Shown: in pieces, positions 44,373 to 52,161 of the stretch | Layout: every line of letters begins with the position of its first letter | Position numbering within the stretch: position 1 is the first letter of the stretch | Assembly (NCBI GenBank): GCA_910576955.1 | Contig: CAJTJB010000003.1 | Span: 110,412 to 174,411 of the forward strand | From: an uncultured Alphaproteobacteria bacterium | GTDB lineage: Bacteria; Pseudomonadota; Alphaproteobacteria; RF32; CAG-239 | Length of the DNA: 64,000 nt | Direction of reading: 5' to 3' | The notes under the pieces: model-generated | The model's database searches: none | What the model saw: only the letters and a program-made list of their open reading frames with translations | What the model was told of the DNA's origin: nothing | Translations under genes and position numbers: made by a program

Positions 44373-44891
44373 ATGGCACACAAAAAAAGTCCGTCACGTT
44401 CTTATATGGAGATATGTGACGAAATAAGGGCACGCCTTGCCGAGCAGGAAAAAATGCCCAAAAAGGAGATTATGGCTTATGCGCATAAAATCCGCCCGCT
44501 TGTCCGCGGCACCGAAAAAGACGCTCTGCTTGCCCCGTATAATCAAACGAAACCGTTGTACTGGGCAAAACCGGCAAGAATCAGCACCCAAAGTTTTACA
44601 TTCAGGGCAGACAGCGCCTTGATGCGAGCCGAGGGGCTGACGGAAATCGGCAGAATTACAACGTATCACCGTTACGGCGGTTTTTATGGCTGCCTGCGCC
44701 CGAGTGTCGACGAAGCGATAGTTCAGTGTCCGAAAGAGTGGCTGGATAAAGTCTGTGCGTTTGAAATTCAAACAGATTCGTTGAACTTCAACGAAGTATA
44801 CAGCCCCGCACTCGACCGCCACGTCTTGCGCACCATCTACTACACCGGCACACTGCCCGAGGAAATCGCCAATCTCCCCGTGAAGTGGTAA
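44373..44891 (+). CDS. Unknown basic protein (172 residues)
   Basis: I do not recognise the family. It has no signal peptide. The N-terminal 50 residues are helical and charged (YMEICDEIRARLAEQEKMPK), and the remainder looks like a mixed alpha/beta domain with several aromatic residues (ITTYHRYGGFYGCLRPSVDE). It has the strong promoter at 44298 but no ribosome-binding site, like the other unknown single-gene units in this window. Confidence 0.6.
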   Translation: MAHKKSPSRSYMEICDEIRARLAEQEKMPKKEIMAYAHKIRPLVRGTEKDALLAPYNQTKPLYWAKPARISTQSFTFRADSALMRAEGLTEIGRITTYHRYGGFYGCLRPSVDEAIVQCPKEWLDKVCAFEIQTDSLNFNEVYSPALDRHVLRTIYYTGTLPEEIANLPVKW

Positions 44892-44929
44892 GGTAAGTTA
44901 ACATCTGCTATTTTCTCCCACCAAAAAAC

Positions 44930-45060
44930 TAGCTCCCCAATACTCCTCCCCCCTTGGCGGGGGAGGTAAGGGAGAGGGGGACAACAAACATCCATCTATA
45001 TATACTCTTCAAAGATTGCCGCGCTCATTTCATTCGCTCGCAATAACTATTGAATGCTAC
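44930..45060. repeat. G-rich hairpin repeat plus half of a head-to-head module
   Basis: A G-rich repeat (44943-44983) is followed by AGATTGCCGCGCTCATTTCATTCGCTCGCAAT-type sequence at 45013-45050, the left half of the module seen at 24749. Confidence 0.65.
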
Positions 45061-45091
45061 ATAGACCAAATCATTGCCTGCGCGGCTCACA

Positions 45092-46156
45092 CTACAAATA
45101 ATTCCCCGCGCGCTTGAAAGCCATAACCGCAGACATTTCCATCTCCGCTTTTTGTGCGCGAATAAGCTTGGCAATGTTTGCAACGGCGGTTTTAGCCATA
45201 TCCACCTCGCTGCGGCAGGGCGCATAAATCCCGTTTTCGTAGCGATATTTCATATTTTGATGGATTTTATGAATTTGCATATTCAAAAGCATAATTTCTT
45301 CTTTTTTGAGCGGACGGTTTTCTTCCGCGGCAATCACCTCGCGCACGTTGTCAAGGTGTGGGCGCCGCGTGTCATATAGCAATTCGTTCGCGCGGTTAAC
45401 GACCAACAAATCAACCGTATCGGCATTTGCTTTTTGATAATTGCTGATTTTTTCAACCACTTGCGGCAGCGAATTAACCTCGCTGTTGAAAAAGAGCCGC
45501 GGGTAAACCTCGTTTTGTTGAAAGATAATCTGGTCATAAAGCGTTGCACAGCGGTAAACATTGCTCAAATAGGCAATATCCGGATTAACCGACATATATA
45601 CCGCACAAGGCTTATAGCCGTATTCCATGGCTTTTTTCGCATTGTCGGCAAATTCCACGCCGGCTCCCATCACCCCCACGGAAAGAATCGAGCGCTTGCC
45701 GGATTGCAACGACAAATCCAACACCTGCCGCACCGTTTTTGTCGCAATGCCGGAAAATCGGTCGCATTCGCTGATATGCCCGCCTTTAAGGTGGTTAAAC
45801 AGGTTCGGGAAAAGGTCGCGGTATTCGTCTTTGTCAATAATGCGGAAAGGCAGGCAGTCCTCGTCTTGGGCAAAGCGGCGGATTAATTTTTGCGTCATTA
45901 CTGACTTTCCCGCTCCCGGATATCCCATATAAACCACAAAGCGTTTCGATTTGGCTTCCTTGCCTTGCCAATCATTTTCCCAAAAGCTGGCAACCGTTTT
46001 TTCATAGTTGGCTTGTGCGCCGTCCTCTTCTTTTTGCAAAATAGCCCGAACCTCTTCTTCCGTAAAAGGCGTATGTTCGCCGCACTTCATTGAGTCCAGA
46101 TAAGTATATAAGCCGTCAATTTGTTGTAATAAATCTCTTTTTGTTTCGTTTTTCAT
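45092..46156 (-). CDS. Zeta-toxin-like P-loop kinase (354 residues)
   Basis: The Walker A motif MGYPGAGKSVMTQKL lies near residue 75, followed by FRIIDKDEYRDLFPN (the substrate-side Asp region of zeta-type kinases), SVGVMGAGVEFADNAKKAME and an Arg-containing VYRCATLYDQ lid. The C-terminal ~120 residues are helical and charged. Zeta-type enzymes phosphorylate UDP-N-acetylglucosamine, while related kinases phosphorylate nucleic acids or small molecules; the substrate cannot be chosen here. It is coupled (TAATG overlap) to a HAD phosphatase gene just upstream, suggesting opposing or sequential reactions. Confidence 0.75.
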   Translation of the reverse strand: MKNETKRDLLQQIDGLYTYLDSMKCGEHTPFTEEEVRAILQKEEDGAQANYEKTVASFWENDWQGKEAKSKRFVVYMGYPGAGKSVMTQKLIRRFAQDEDCLPFRIIDKDEYRDLFPNLFNHLKGGHISECDRFSGIATKTVRQVLDLSLQSGKRSILSVGVMGAGVEFADNAKKAMEYGYKPCAVYMSVNPDIAYLSNVYRCATLYDQIIFQQNEVYPRLFFNSEVNSLPQVVEKISNYQKANADTVDLLVVNRANELLYDTRRPHLDNVREVIAAEENRPLKKEEIMLLNMQIHKIHQNMKYRYENGIYAPCRSEVDMAKTAVANIAKLIRAQKAEMEMSAVMAFKRAGNYL

Positions 46157-46614
46157 TATTTATAATCCAATTCTTTCAGTTTGCGGATGGTTTCTTCCGC
46201 CGAGGTGTGCAAAATGCCGATACCGCCCATTTCTTCCCAGCGTTCGATATTGGGCGCGCGGTCATCAATCAGGATATCTTTCGGTTTGCCGAAGTTTTGC
46301 TTGTCTTTGGAGAGGCAGCAGATAACGCCGTCTTCTTTGCCGTAGTATTTTTTCATCCACAAGCGTTTTTCTTTTTCCGCCTTGTCATAGCCGTAGGCAG
46401 GCAGTCCGGTCAAAATCTGAAAGCCGTGTTTATTCAGGTGTTGCACCAGCTTGTCCGCATCTTTAAGTTTCGGCAGGTTCAGCCAATAGTTTTCGGTATC
46501 CAGCACAATCTGCCACAGTTTCTCGCGTGGCATCTGATAGGGCAAGACTCCGTGATTACGTTCAAATTCTTTATCAAAATCGACGAGTACGCCGTCCATA
46601 TCGCAAAATATCAT
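46156..46614 (-). CDS. HAD-superfamily phosphatase (5'-nucleotidase type C-like)
   Basis: The 152-residue protein begins MIFCDMDGVLVDFD, the DxD motif with the nucleophile Asp5 and acid/base Asp7. LTGLPAYGYDKAEKEK supplies motif II/III (Thr and Lys), and DILIDDRAPNIERW is motif IV. This matches the compact family of deoxy(pyrimidine) 5'-nucleotidases. GGAGG precedes the ATG at 46614, and the stop overlaps the kinase start. A nucleotide or nucleic-acid-end substrate is plausible. Confidence 0.85.
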   Translation of the reverse strand: MIFCDMDGVLVDFDKEFERNHGVLPYQMPREKLWQIVLDTENYWLNLPKLKDADKLVQHLNKHGFQILTGLPAYGYDKAEKEKRLWMKKYYGKEDGVICCLSKDKQNFGKPKDILIDDRAPNIERWEEMGGIGILHTSAEETIRKLKELDYK

Positions 46615-46659
46615 AAAACCTCCATAATTTCAATACACCGCCATCATAGAGGAAAAAAA

Positions 46660-47084
46660 ACGCTTTTAAATGAAAATATTATTACATAATGTTACAGCTT
46701 TTCGCCTTTCCAGTCATTGCGAGGCTTGTTTACAAGCCGTGGCAATCTCCCGCAACAAGAGCAATCTCAACTCAAGCGTCCCCCTCCCTTGGGGGGCTCG
46801 CAGGATAAAACAACACGGTGTGTTGTTTTTGCCGAGAGCAATAGCAGTGCTTGGCGAGTGACTTGGCAGTGATGCCAATAAAGCGAACCCTAGCACTGGC
46901 TTGACCGAAGCGCAGTTAGGGCGCGCAATAAGCGCACCCTTACGAAGCAAGTGGGGATAGGGGGTGGGGACAACATCCAACCTTAAAACTTCCCCCTCCT
47001 CGGCGGAAGGGAGGGGATGGGGACAACATCCAACCTTAAAACTTCCCCTTCCCTGGCGGAAGGGGGTAGGGGATGGGGACAACC
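46660..47084. repeat. Repeat cluster with composite structured repeat and two G-rich repeats
   Basis: Contents: a GTCATTGCGAG copy with a GGCTTGT-TT-ACAAGCC hairpin (46712-46749), the composite repeat (module 46797-46951), and two tandem G-rich repeats (about 46985-47030 and 47040-47085) sharing the AACATCCAACCTTAAAACTTCCCC join. No gene is seen. Confidence 0.8.
46797..46951 (+). repeat. Structured repeat module, full copy 2
   Basis: The palindrome AAAACAACAC/GTGTTGTTTT (46807-46816 with 46820-46829), the CAGTGCT/AGCACTG stem (46845-46851 with 46892-46898), the TTGGCA-GTGA-TGCCAA hairpin (46863-46878) and the AGGGCGC...GCGCACCCT hairpin are all intact. Compared with 44083 the paired bases change together. 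Confidence 0.8.
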
Positions 47085-47888
47085 TTATTTCCTATTTTCC
47101 AGCCATTCCAACACCGCCGGATGCGCCTTATCGCCAAAAAACAACGCATTGTGGCTTAACTCGGGCATCAGAATAAACTCTTTATCGCGCGCGGGGGAAA
47201 GCGCAAACAATTCTTTGCCGTGCGTGGGGGCAATCAGCGTATCGCCCGCCCCATGGATAATCAACAACGGGCCTTTATATGCCCGAACAAACCGATACGA
47301 CGGCAGTTCATATTTAAGAGCGCGCGTTGCAAGCGGAATGTGCTGGTCGCCGGCAACTTTTTTTAAGGAATAAAACGGCGCAGCCAATATTAAACCGCGG
47401 GCAGGGCGTTCTGCCGCTGTTGCCGAGGCTGCTGCCGTTCCCATCGAATAGCCGAAAACGATAATATCGCCGTGCCCGAGCACATTGTGCAAAAAGTCAA
47501 ACGCCGCTCTTGCATCGCCGTAAAGCGTATCTTGCGTAAATTCGCCCGCCGTTCCGCCAAACCCGCGATATTCGCTCATATAAACAGTATAGCCATTGTC
47601 AAGATAAGGTTTCAGAGAGGGGGCAAATTTGGCAATCTGTCCGCTGTTGCCGTGGAAAAAGAGCAGGGCGGGCTTGTCCGCATCGCCTTTGGCATACCAT
47701 CCCATAATTTTGAGCCCGTCTGTTGCTGTAAACGGCTTTTCAATAAATTGCGGCAGCCCTTTTTCGGCAGGGGAAACATACCCCTTGTCCGGAAACAGAT
47801 ACAAATGCTGCTGCCCGCAATAAAGCACAATCGGATAACTCAAAGCCGCTGCCGCTAAAAACGCCATACATTTTTGCCGAAACTTCAT
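47085..47888 (-). CDS. Alpha/beta hydrolase, membrane-anchored (BEM46/S33-like)
   Basis: The 267-residue protein has an N-terminal hydrophobic anchor (CMAFLAAAALSYPIVLYC). The hydrolase domain shows LLFFHGNSGQIAKF (oxyanion HGN), VFGYSMGTAAA (nucleophile elbow GxSxG), HGAGDTLIAPTHG (acid) and PELSHNALFF (His). This set matches the BEM46/YhfR-like serine hydrolases. The natural substrate is unknown; esterase or lipase activity at the membrane is likely. GAGG lies close to the ATG. Confidence 0.88.
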   Translation of the reverse strand: MKFRQKCMAFLAAAALSYPIVLYCGQQHLYLFPDKGYVSPAEKGLPQFIEKPFTATDGLKIMGWYAKGDADKPALLFFHGNSGQIAKFAPSLKPYLDNGYTVYMSEYRGFGGTAGEFTQDTLYGDARAAFDFLHNVLGHGDIIVFGYSMGTAAASATAAERPARGLILAAPFYSLKKVAGDQHIPLATRALKYELPSYRFVRAYKGPLLIIHGAGDTLIAPTHGKELFALSPARDKEFILMPELSHNALFFGDKAHPAVLEWLENRK

Positions 47889-48027
47889 CTTAACCTCATC
47901 AAACCGACAAACCCAAAAAACAATAAAAATATAGAGAATTTAATAAAATAATCAAATGAAAAAAAACTTAATAACCGCCCGTCCATACTGAAAAATAAAA
48001 TCATTATACAAGGGGAGCGCTTTTAAA

Positions 48028-48075
48028 TTGACTTTGGCGCAAAACAAAGATATAAGCGGTTATATATATAAACCG
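48028..48075 (+). promoter_or_regulatory. Promoter and adjoining palindrome before the FrhB/pyruvyl transferase gene
   Basis: TTGACT at 48028-48033 and TATAAG at 48051-48056 are 17 bp apart. Immediately after lies CGGTT-ATATATATA-AACCG (48057-48075), an inverted repeat at the transcription start that could bind a regulator. Confidence 0.45.
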
Positions 48076-48107
48076 GACGGCGGTTTATGCAGAGGGAAGT
48101 AAAGATT

Positions 48108-50432
48108 ATGAACATAAATGAACTAAATCCGGAGAAATGCACGGGGTGCGGCGCTTGTTATAACATCTGTCCGCAAAAAGCTATAACAATGCAGTTAAAT
48201 GAAGAGGGGTTTTGGTCGCCGCATATTGATATGTCAAAGTGTGTGGATTGCGGGTTATGTTATAATAGATGTCCGGCAGAGCATCCGGTTTATAATAACG
48301 GCAAACATCCGGAATGTCTGGCAGTCGCGGCAGAAGATGACCTGCGGGGGCAAAGTTCCTCGGGCGCGGTTTTCCCGCTTTTGGCGGAATATGTCTTGGA
48401 AAATGGCGGATACGTCTGCGGTGCCGCGTGGAATGAAGATAACCTCGTTGAGCATATTATCATTTCGGATAAAGCGGACTTGTCCAAATTGAAAAGTTCC
48501 AAATATCTTCAGAGCAACACTAAAGATGTGTATTCAAAAATCAAATTGCTGCTGAAAGAAAATAAGCTGGTGCTTTTTTCGGGAACGCCGTGTCAGGTTG
48601 CCGGTTTAAATGCCTTTCTGGGAAAAGCATATAACACGTTATTAACCGTAGATATCGTATGCCACGGAACACCCTCTCCCAAAGTTTATAAAAAGTATTT
48701 GGAAGAACTTGTGCCGGATAAAGAAGAAAAGGTGGTTTCCACAAATTTCAGGGATAAAGCAGACGGTTGGTCACCTTATCTTATCACCACGAAAACAACT
48801 TCTTCGGTTTATTCGTTTCCGGCTGCACAAGATACGTTTATGCAGGCGTTTCTCAAAAATTTATGTTTAAACAAGTCGTGCGCGGCGTGTCCGTTTGCCA
48901 AGCTGCCCCGTCAGGGAGACATCACACTCGGAGACTTCTGGGGAATAGATAAATATTCCAAAAAATTAAATGATAGTAAGGGAACATCCCTTGTGTTGGT
49001 AAATTCGCCCCAAGGCAGAAAATACATGGAGTATATCAAAAAAAGAAGCAAGATATGCAAACCCGTCCCCATAAAATATGGAATAAAAGGCAATCCGTGT
49101 TTAATAAAGCCCTCCGTTGCCCATAAAAACAGAAACTCGTTTATGGCAGATATAAAAAACTCATCCCTGCGCGACAGCTTAAATGCGGCATTGGGGGAAA
49201 AGTATGATTGCGGCATCTTAAATTTTTGGTTTTGCAGCAATTACGGCGCAATGCTGACGTGTTACGCCCTGCAGGAAACGATTAAATCTTTAGGGAAAAA
49301 GCCGCGCGTCATCAATTATATTCCGCTGAAAAGGCAAAAGGATTTTAAATCTTCAAAAGCTTATAGCTTCGCCTCCGAATATCTGTCCTTAACGGAGCAA
49401 TGTTCTGATAAAGCCGAACTGCAGAAACTTAATGCCCAAACGGATATTTTTATTGCCGGTTCGGACCAGATATGGCGGTATCCGTATTTCTGGCCGATAG
49501 GCAAAAATATTTTTCAATTAAATTTTGCCGATAGCCGCAAGAAAAAGATTGCTTATGCCGCAAGTTTCGGAACAGATTATTTTGAGGGCAATGAAGAAGA
49601 AACAATGCAGACCAAATATTATTTGCAGCAGTTTGACAATATATCGGTGCGTGAAGAAGACGGGGTGGATATTTGCCGGAATACGTTCGGCGTTTCCGCC
49701 GAGCAGGTGCTTGACCCCGTGTTTTTAGCGGATACAAAGCTGTGGGAAAATATGGCGGCAGCGTCTGCACGGCGCGAAGAAAATTTTGTGGCGTCGTATG
49801 TGTTAGACCGGAGCAAAGCGGCAGATAACGTTACCAGCCGGATAAAAAAGCACTTTTCCGGAACCCCGTGTATAGATATGACAGACGGGGCAAGAGGGGA
49901 AAACGCCGATGTCAAAGACTGGATACGGGCGATACAAAAATGCAGATTTTTCGTAACCGACAGTTTTCACGGCGCCTGTTTTGCGATTATCTTTAATAAG
50001 CCCTTTGTTTGTCTGGCAAATAAATCCCGAGGGGAAAGCCGTTTCAAAACCTTGTTTAAAACATTTGGGCTGGAGAGCCGGTGCATCTCGGAAACAAATA
50101 TGGATATATCCGATATTTTAGTTCAGGAGATTGATTATAATCAGGTCAATAAAATTATCGAGCGGGAAGCAAAGCGTTCTAAAGAGTGGCTGTTGCAGGC
50201 AATTAACTCTGAAAAAACGGTACAGGATAATGTTGCCGCCGATATGATTGAACACTTGAATACCGAAATAGACTCCTTAAAGCGCGATATTGCCCGCATC
50301 ACATATCCGCAACTCAAAAAAAGATATATGCTGTATCGGTTATTATCAGCTGTATGTTTCGGCAAAAAACGGCGCAAATATAAAGAAAAGAGAAAAAAGC
50401 TGAAATCAGAGTTAAAAAAGGCTCAATTTTAA
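48108..50432 (+). CDS. Fusion of an FrhB-like iron-sulfur protein and a polysaccharide pyruvyl transferase
   Basis: The product is 774 residues from the ATG at 48108, eight codons after the longest frame. Residues 11-22 (CTGCGACYNICP) and ~45-56 (CVDCGLCYNRCP) bind two 4Fe-4S clusters. GTPCQVAGLNAFL and CPFAKLPRQGDITLGDFWG are hallmarks of F420 hydrogenase/dehydrogenase beta-subunit (FrhB) domains (to ~370). GILNFWFCSNYGAMLTCYAL starts a polysaccharide pyruvyl transferase domain with FIAGSDQIWR and FVTDSFHGACFAIIF (~385-690). The tail is basic and helical. Such fusions are found in exopolysaccharide loci, probably reducing or pyruvylating a sugar. Confidence 0.88.
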   Translation: MNINELNPEKCTGCGACYNICPQKAITMQLNEEGFWSPHIDMSKCVDCGLCYNRCPAEHPVYNNGKHPECLAVAAEDDLRGQSSSGAVFPLLAEYVLENGGYVCGAAWNEDNLVEHIIISDKADLSKLKSSKYLQSNTKDVYSKIKLLLKENKLVLFSGTPCQVAGLNAFLGKAYNTLLTVDIVCHGTPSPKVYKKYLEELVPDKEEKVVSTNFRDKADGWSPYLITTKTTSSVYSFPAAQDTFMQAFLKNLCLNKSCAACPFAKLPRQGDITLGDFWGIDKYSKKLNDSKGTSLVLVNSPQGRKYMEYIKKRSKICKPVPIKYGIKGNPCLIKPSVAHKNRNSFMADIKNSSLRDSLNAALGEKYDCGILNFWFCSNYGAMLTCYALQETIKSLGKKPRVINYIPLKRQKDFKSSKAYSFASEYLSLTEQCSDKAELQKLNAQTDIFIAGSDQIWRYPYFWPIGKNIFQLNFADSRKKKIAYAASFGTDYFEGNEEETMQTKYYLQQFDNISVREEDGVDICRNTFGVSAEQVLDPVFLADTKLWENMAAASARREENFVASYVLDRSKAADNVTSRIKKHFSGTPCIDMTDGARGENADVKDWIRAIQKCRFFVTDSFHGACFAIIFNKPFVCLANKSRGESRFKTLFKTFGLESRCISETNMDISDILVQEIDYNQVNKIIEREAKRSKEWLLQAINSEKTVQDNVAADMIEHLNTEIDSLKRDIARITYPQLKKRYMLYRLLSAVCFGKKRRKYKEKRKKLKSELKKAQF

Positions 50433-50477
50433 ATCATAACCGCGCCGATTTCAGATACCTCTGAAGAGAAACGCAAA

Positions 50478-50508
50478 CAAAAACCCCGTCGCAACATCTG
50501 CGGCGGGG
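50478..50508 (-). terminator. Terminator for the gene at 50520-51071
   Basis: The stem CCCCGCCGCA/TGCGACGGGG (one G-U pair) is followed by T5 on the minus strand. Confidence 0.75.
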
Positions 50509-50519
50509 ATTATAAAAAG

Positions 50520-51071
50520 CTACTTGCGGGCAAATTTGCCTGCGCGCTGTTTCTTTTTGGGCTTTGAGCGCATCTCGCCATCAAACGGCGGCAGCCACGG
50601 CACGAGCTCGTTGTCAAATTTCATATTGACGCGCCAGCCGTGCTTGTCTTGCGGGTTCACCTCGCCGTTGTGGCGTTCTTCGCGCTTTGCCATAAACTCG
50701 GCGATGGGCGCGTAATCTTCCATATCCGAGCTCATCCCGACCAGCGTTTGGCGAATGTATGTCATACGGGGCATCAGCGATTGTGTCAAAAGCGCGTTCA
50801 CCGGACCGTTAAATGTCACATTCGCGCCATCGCCTTTTTTGTCTTCCACCAGATACACATAGCCGCGCACGGTGGTAAAGTGCAACGCACTGGGCAGCGC
50901 CTTAATCTGCACAAAGTTCTCGGGGTTGCCGATTTCTCGCAACAGAACCGGCTTTCCGCCCTCGTCATATTCCACATTCCAGCGTCTGCCGTCGCCCTTG
51001 CTGATTTTATACAGCAACACCTTCGTCGTTTGCGAAATTTCAAACTTGAAGAAACTTTCAATCTTTTTCAT
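50520..51071 (-). CDS. Unknown soluble protein with a Lys-rich C-terminus (183 residues)
   Basis: I do not recognise the family. The ATG at 51071 opens KKIESFFKFEISQTTKVLLY; no signal peptide is present. Beta-strand-rich middle, several charged loops, and a basic tail (SKPKKKQRAGKFARK) that could bind nucleic acid. A promoter (TTGATT, 17 bp, TATGAT) lies upstream, but the leader ends in TTTTTTTGTTT with no ribosome-binding site, as for other unknown genes here. It has its own terminator. Confidence 0.55.
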   Translation of the reverse strand: MKKIESFFKFEISQTTKVLLYKISKGDGRRWNVEYDEGGKPVLLREIGNPENFVQIKALPSALHFTTVRGYVYLVEDKKGDGANVTFNGPVNALLTQSLMPRMTYIRQTLVGMSSDMEDYAPIAEFMAKREERHNGEVNPQDKHGWRVNMKFDNELVPWLPPFDGEMRSKPKKKQRAGKFARK

Positions 51072-51110
51072 AAACAAAAAAATTTAATGATAATACTAAT
51101 TCTGCCTCAA

Positions 51111-51139
51111 ATCATATAGAAGATAAATAAAAGAATCAA
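51111..51139 (-). promoter_or_regulatory. Promoter for the gene at 50520-51071
   Basis: On the minus strand TTGATT (51134-51139) and TATGAT (51111-51116) are 17 bp apart. Confidence 0.5.
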
Positions 51140-51189
51140 GCTTATTTTTAAAAATAAACAAAAAAATATTATTTTTTATATTTTGTCTA

Positions 51190-51218
51190 TTGACAATCCA
51201 ATCAAAAAGCATTATAAC
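51190..51218 (+). promoter_or_regulatory. Strong promoter for the lipoprotein gene at 51263
   Basis: TTGACA at 51190-51195 and TATAAC at 51213-51218 are 17 bp apart. The ~40-nt leader ends ACACTACTATT without a Shine-Dalgarno sequence. Confidence 0.65.
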
Positions 51219-51262
51219 CAAAACCGTAAACTTTATTATTCTAACCCTAAAACACTACTATT

Positions 51263-51976
51263 ATGAAAAAATTTATGTTATTTACGGCAACTGTTATTGT
51301 AATATTCGTAACATCTTGCACAAACATTAAGGAAACCCCGTTGTCAGACACGCTGGTAAAAGAAACCGGAACCGTAGAGGGCAGAGTTGTCTCCGGCGTT
51401 AAAACAACCGATGGCAAAGAGATTATTCCGATGGAATATGACAATGTCGACCTTTTTGAGAAATATATCGCCGTTCAGCGCGATCTTGACCATTATCTTT
51501 ATACGGCAGAGGGCGAAAAAATCTTATCAGCCCCCGCATCATCAATTATTCCGTATGATGAGTATATCAAATTTAATGTCGAGGAGGGAACGGTGCTGTA
51601 TTTCAAGGAAAATGCCCGCATAACCAAACCTTATGCTGCCGTTGGCGATAATAATGACGATTTTCTCTTTTGCCAGGGCGACAGCATAGAAGTTATTTCT
51701 AAAAAAGGAAAAACGCTCGTTGCCGGAAAAAAGGTGATTTGCCTTTTTTCAAAAGCCGATAAACAGAGCTATTTTATAGTTGTGAGCGGCAAATCCGGCA
51801 AAGCGTTCGGCATGGACGGCACGGAACTGTTTCCGGTTAATGTCGAGTTGTTGGAAAAACTTCCTCGCGCCAGCTGGAAATTAAATGAAAATGCGTGCCA
51901 CGTCAGCACCAGAAACGAAGTAGCCGCCCTCAAGGCCGCAACCTCCGTCAAAAGAGCCCCTAAAAAAAGAAAGTAA
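51263..51976 (+). CDS. Unknown lipoprotein with a WG-repeat-like N-terminal half
   Basis: The 237-residue protein has a lipoprotein signal (LFTATVIVIFVTSC, lipid-modified Cys19). The following ~120 residues hold strands of the kind seen in WG/KWG-repeat proteins (GKEIIPMEYDNVDLFEKYIA, then LYTAEGEKIL). The C-terminus is basic. Function unknown. It has a strong promoter but no ribosome-binding site, and is followed by a terminator. Confidence 0.6.
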   Translation: MKKFMLFTATVIVIFVTSCTNIKETPLSDTLVKETGTVEGRVVSGVKTTDGKEIIPMEYDNVDLFEKYIAVQRDLDHYLYTAEGEKILSAPASSIIPYDEYIKFNVEEGTVLYFKENARITKPYAAVGDNNDDFLFCQGDSIEVISKKGKTLVAGKKVICLFSKADKQSYFIVVSGKSGKAFGMDGTELFPVNVELLEKLPRASWKLNENACHVSTRNEVAALKAATSVKRAPKKRK

Positions 51977-52007
51977 TATTGAAATTGAAAATTTGCTTTG
52001 TATTTTT

Positions 52008-52044
52008 AATCCCTTTCGCTGCGAAGCGCGGGGGATTTTTTTTT
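52008..52044 (+). terminator. Terminator after the lipoprotein gene
   Basis: AATCCC pairs with GGGATT around an inner CGCT-GCGA-AGCG hairpin; a T9 run follows. It also marks the left edge of the AT-rich island. Confidence 0.7.
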
Positions 52045-52087
52045 ATACCTGTTAAAAAGTATAACAAATAAAATATAACTTGGCATA

Positions 52088-52146
52088 AATAGAATAATCT
52101 CTTGCAAATCATAAAAAATAAGCAGACGCTACAACTAAAGTATCAG
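52088..52146 (+). repeat. Direct repeat, left copy
   Basis: About 55 bp (from AATAGAATAATCTCTTGCAA to CTACAACTAAAGTAT) recur with one change at about 53860-53912. Each copy lies just upstream of an exported-protein gene (52162 and 53946), so the leader region has been duplicated. Confidence 0.9.
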
Positions 52147-52161
52147 AAGCGGAGAAAAAAC

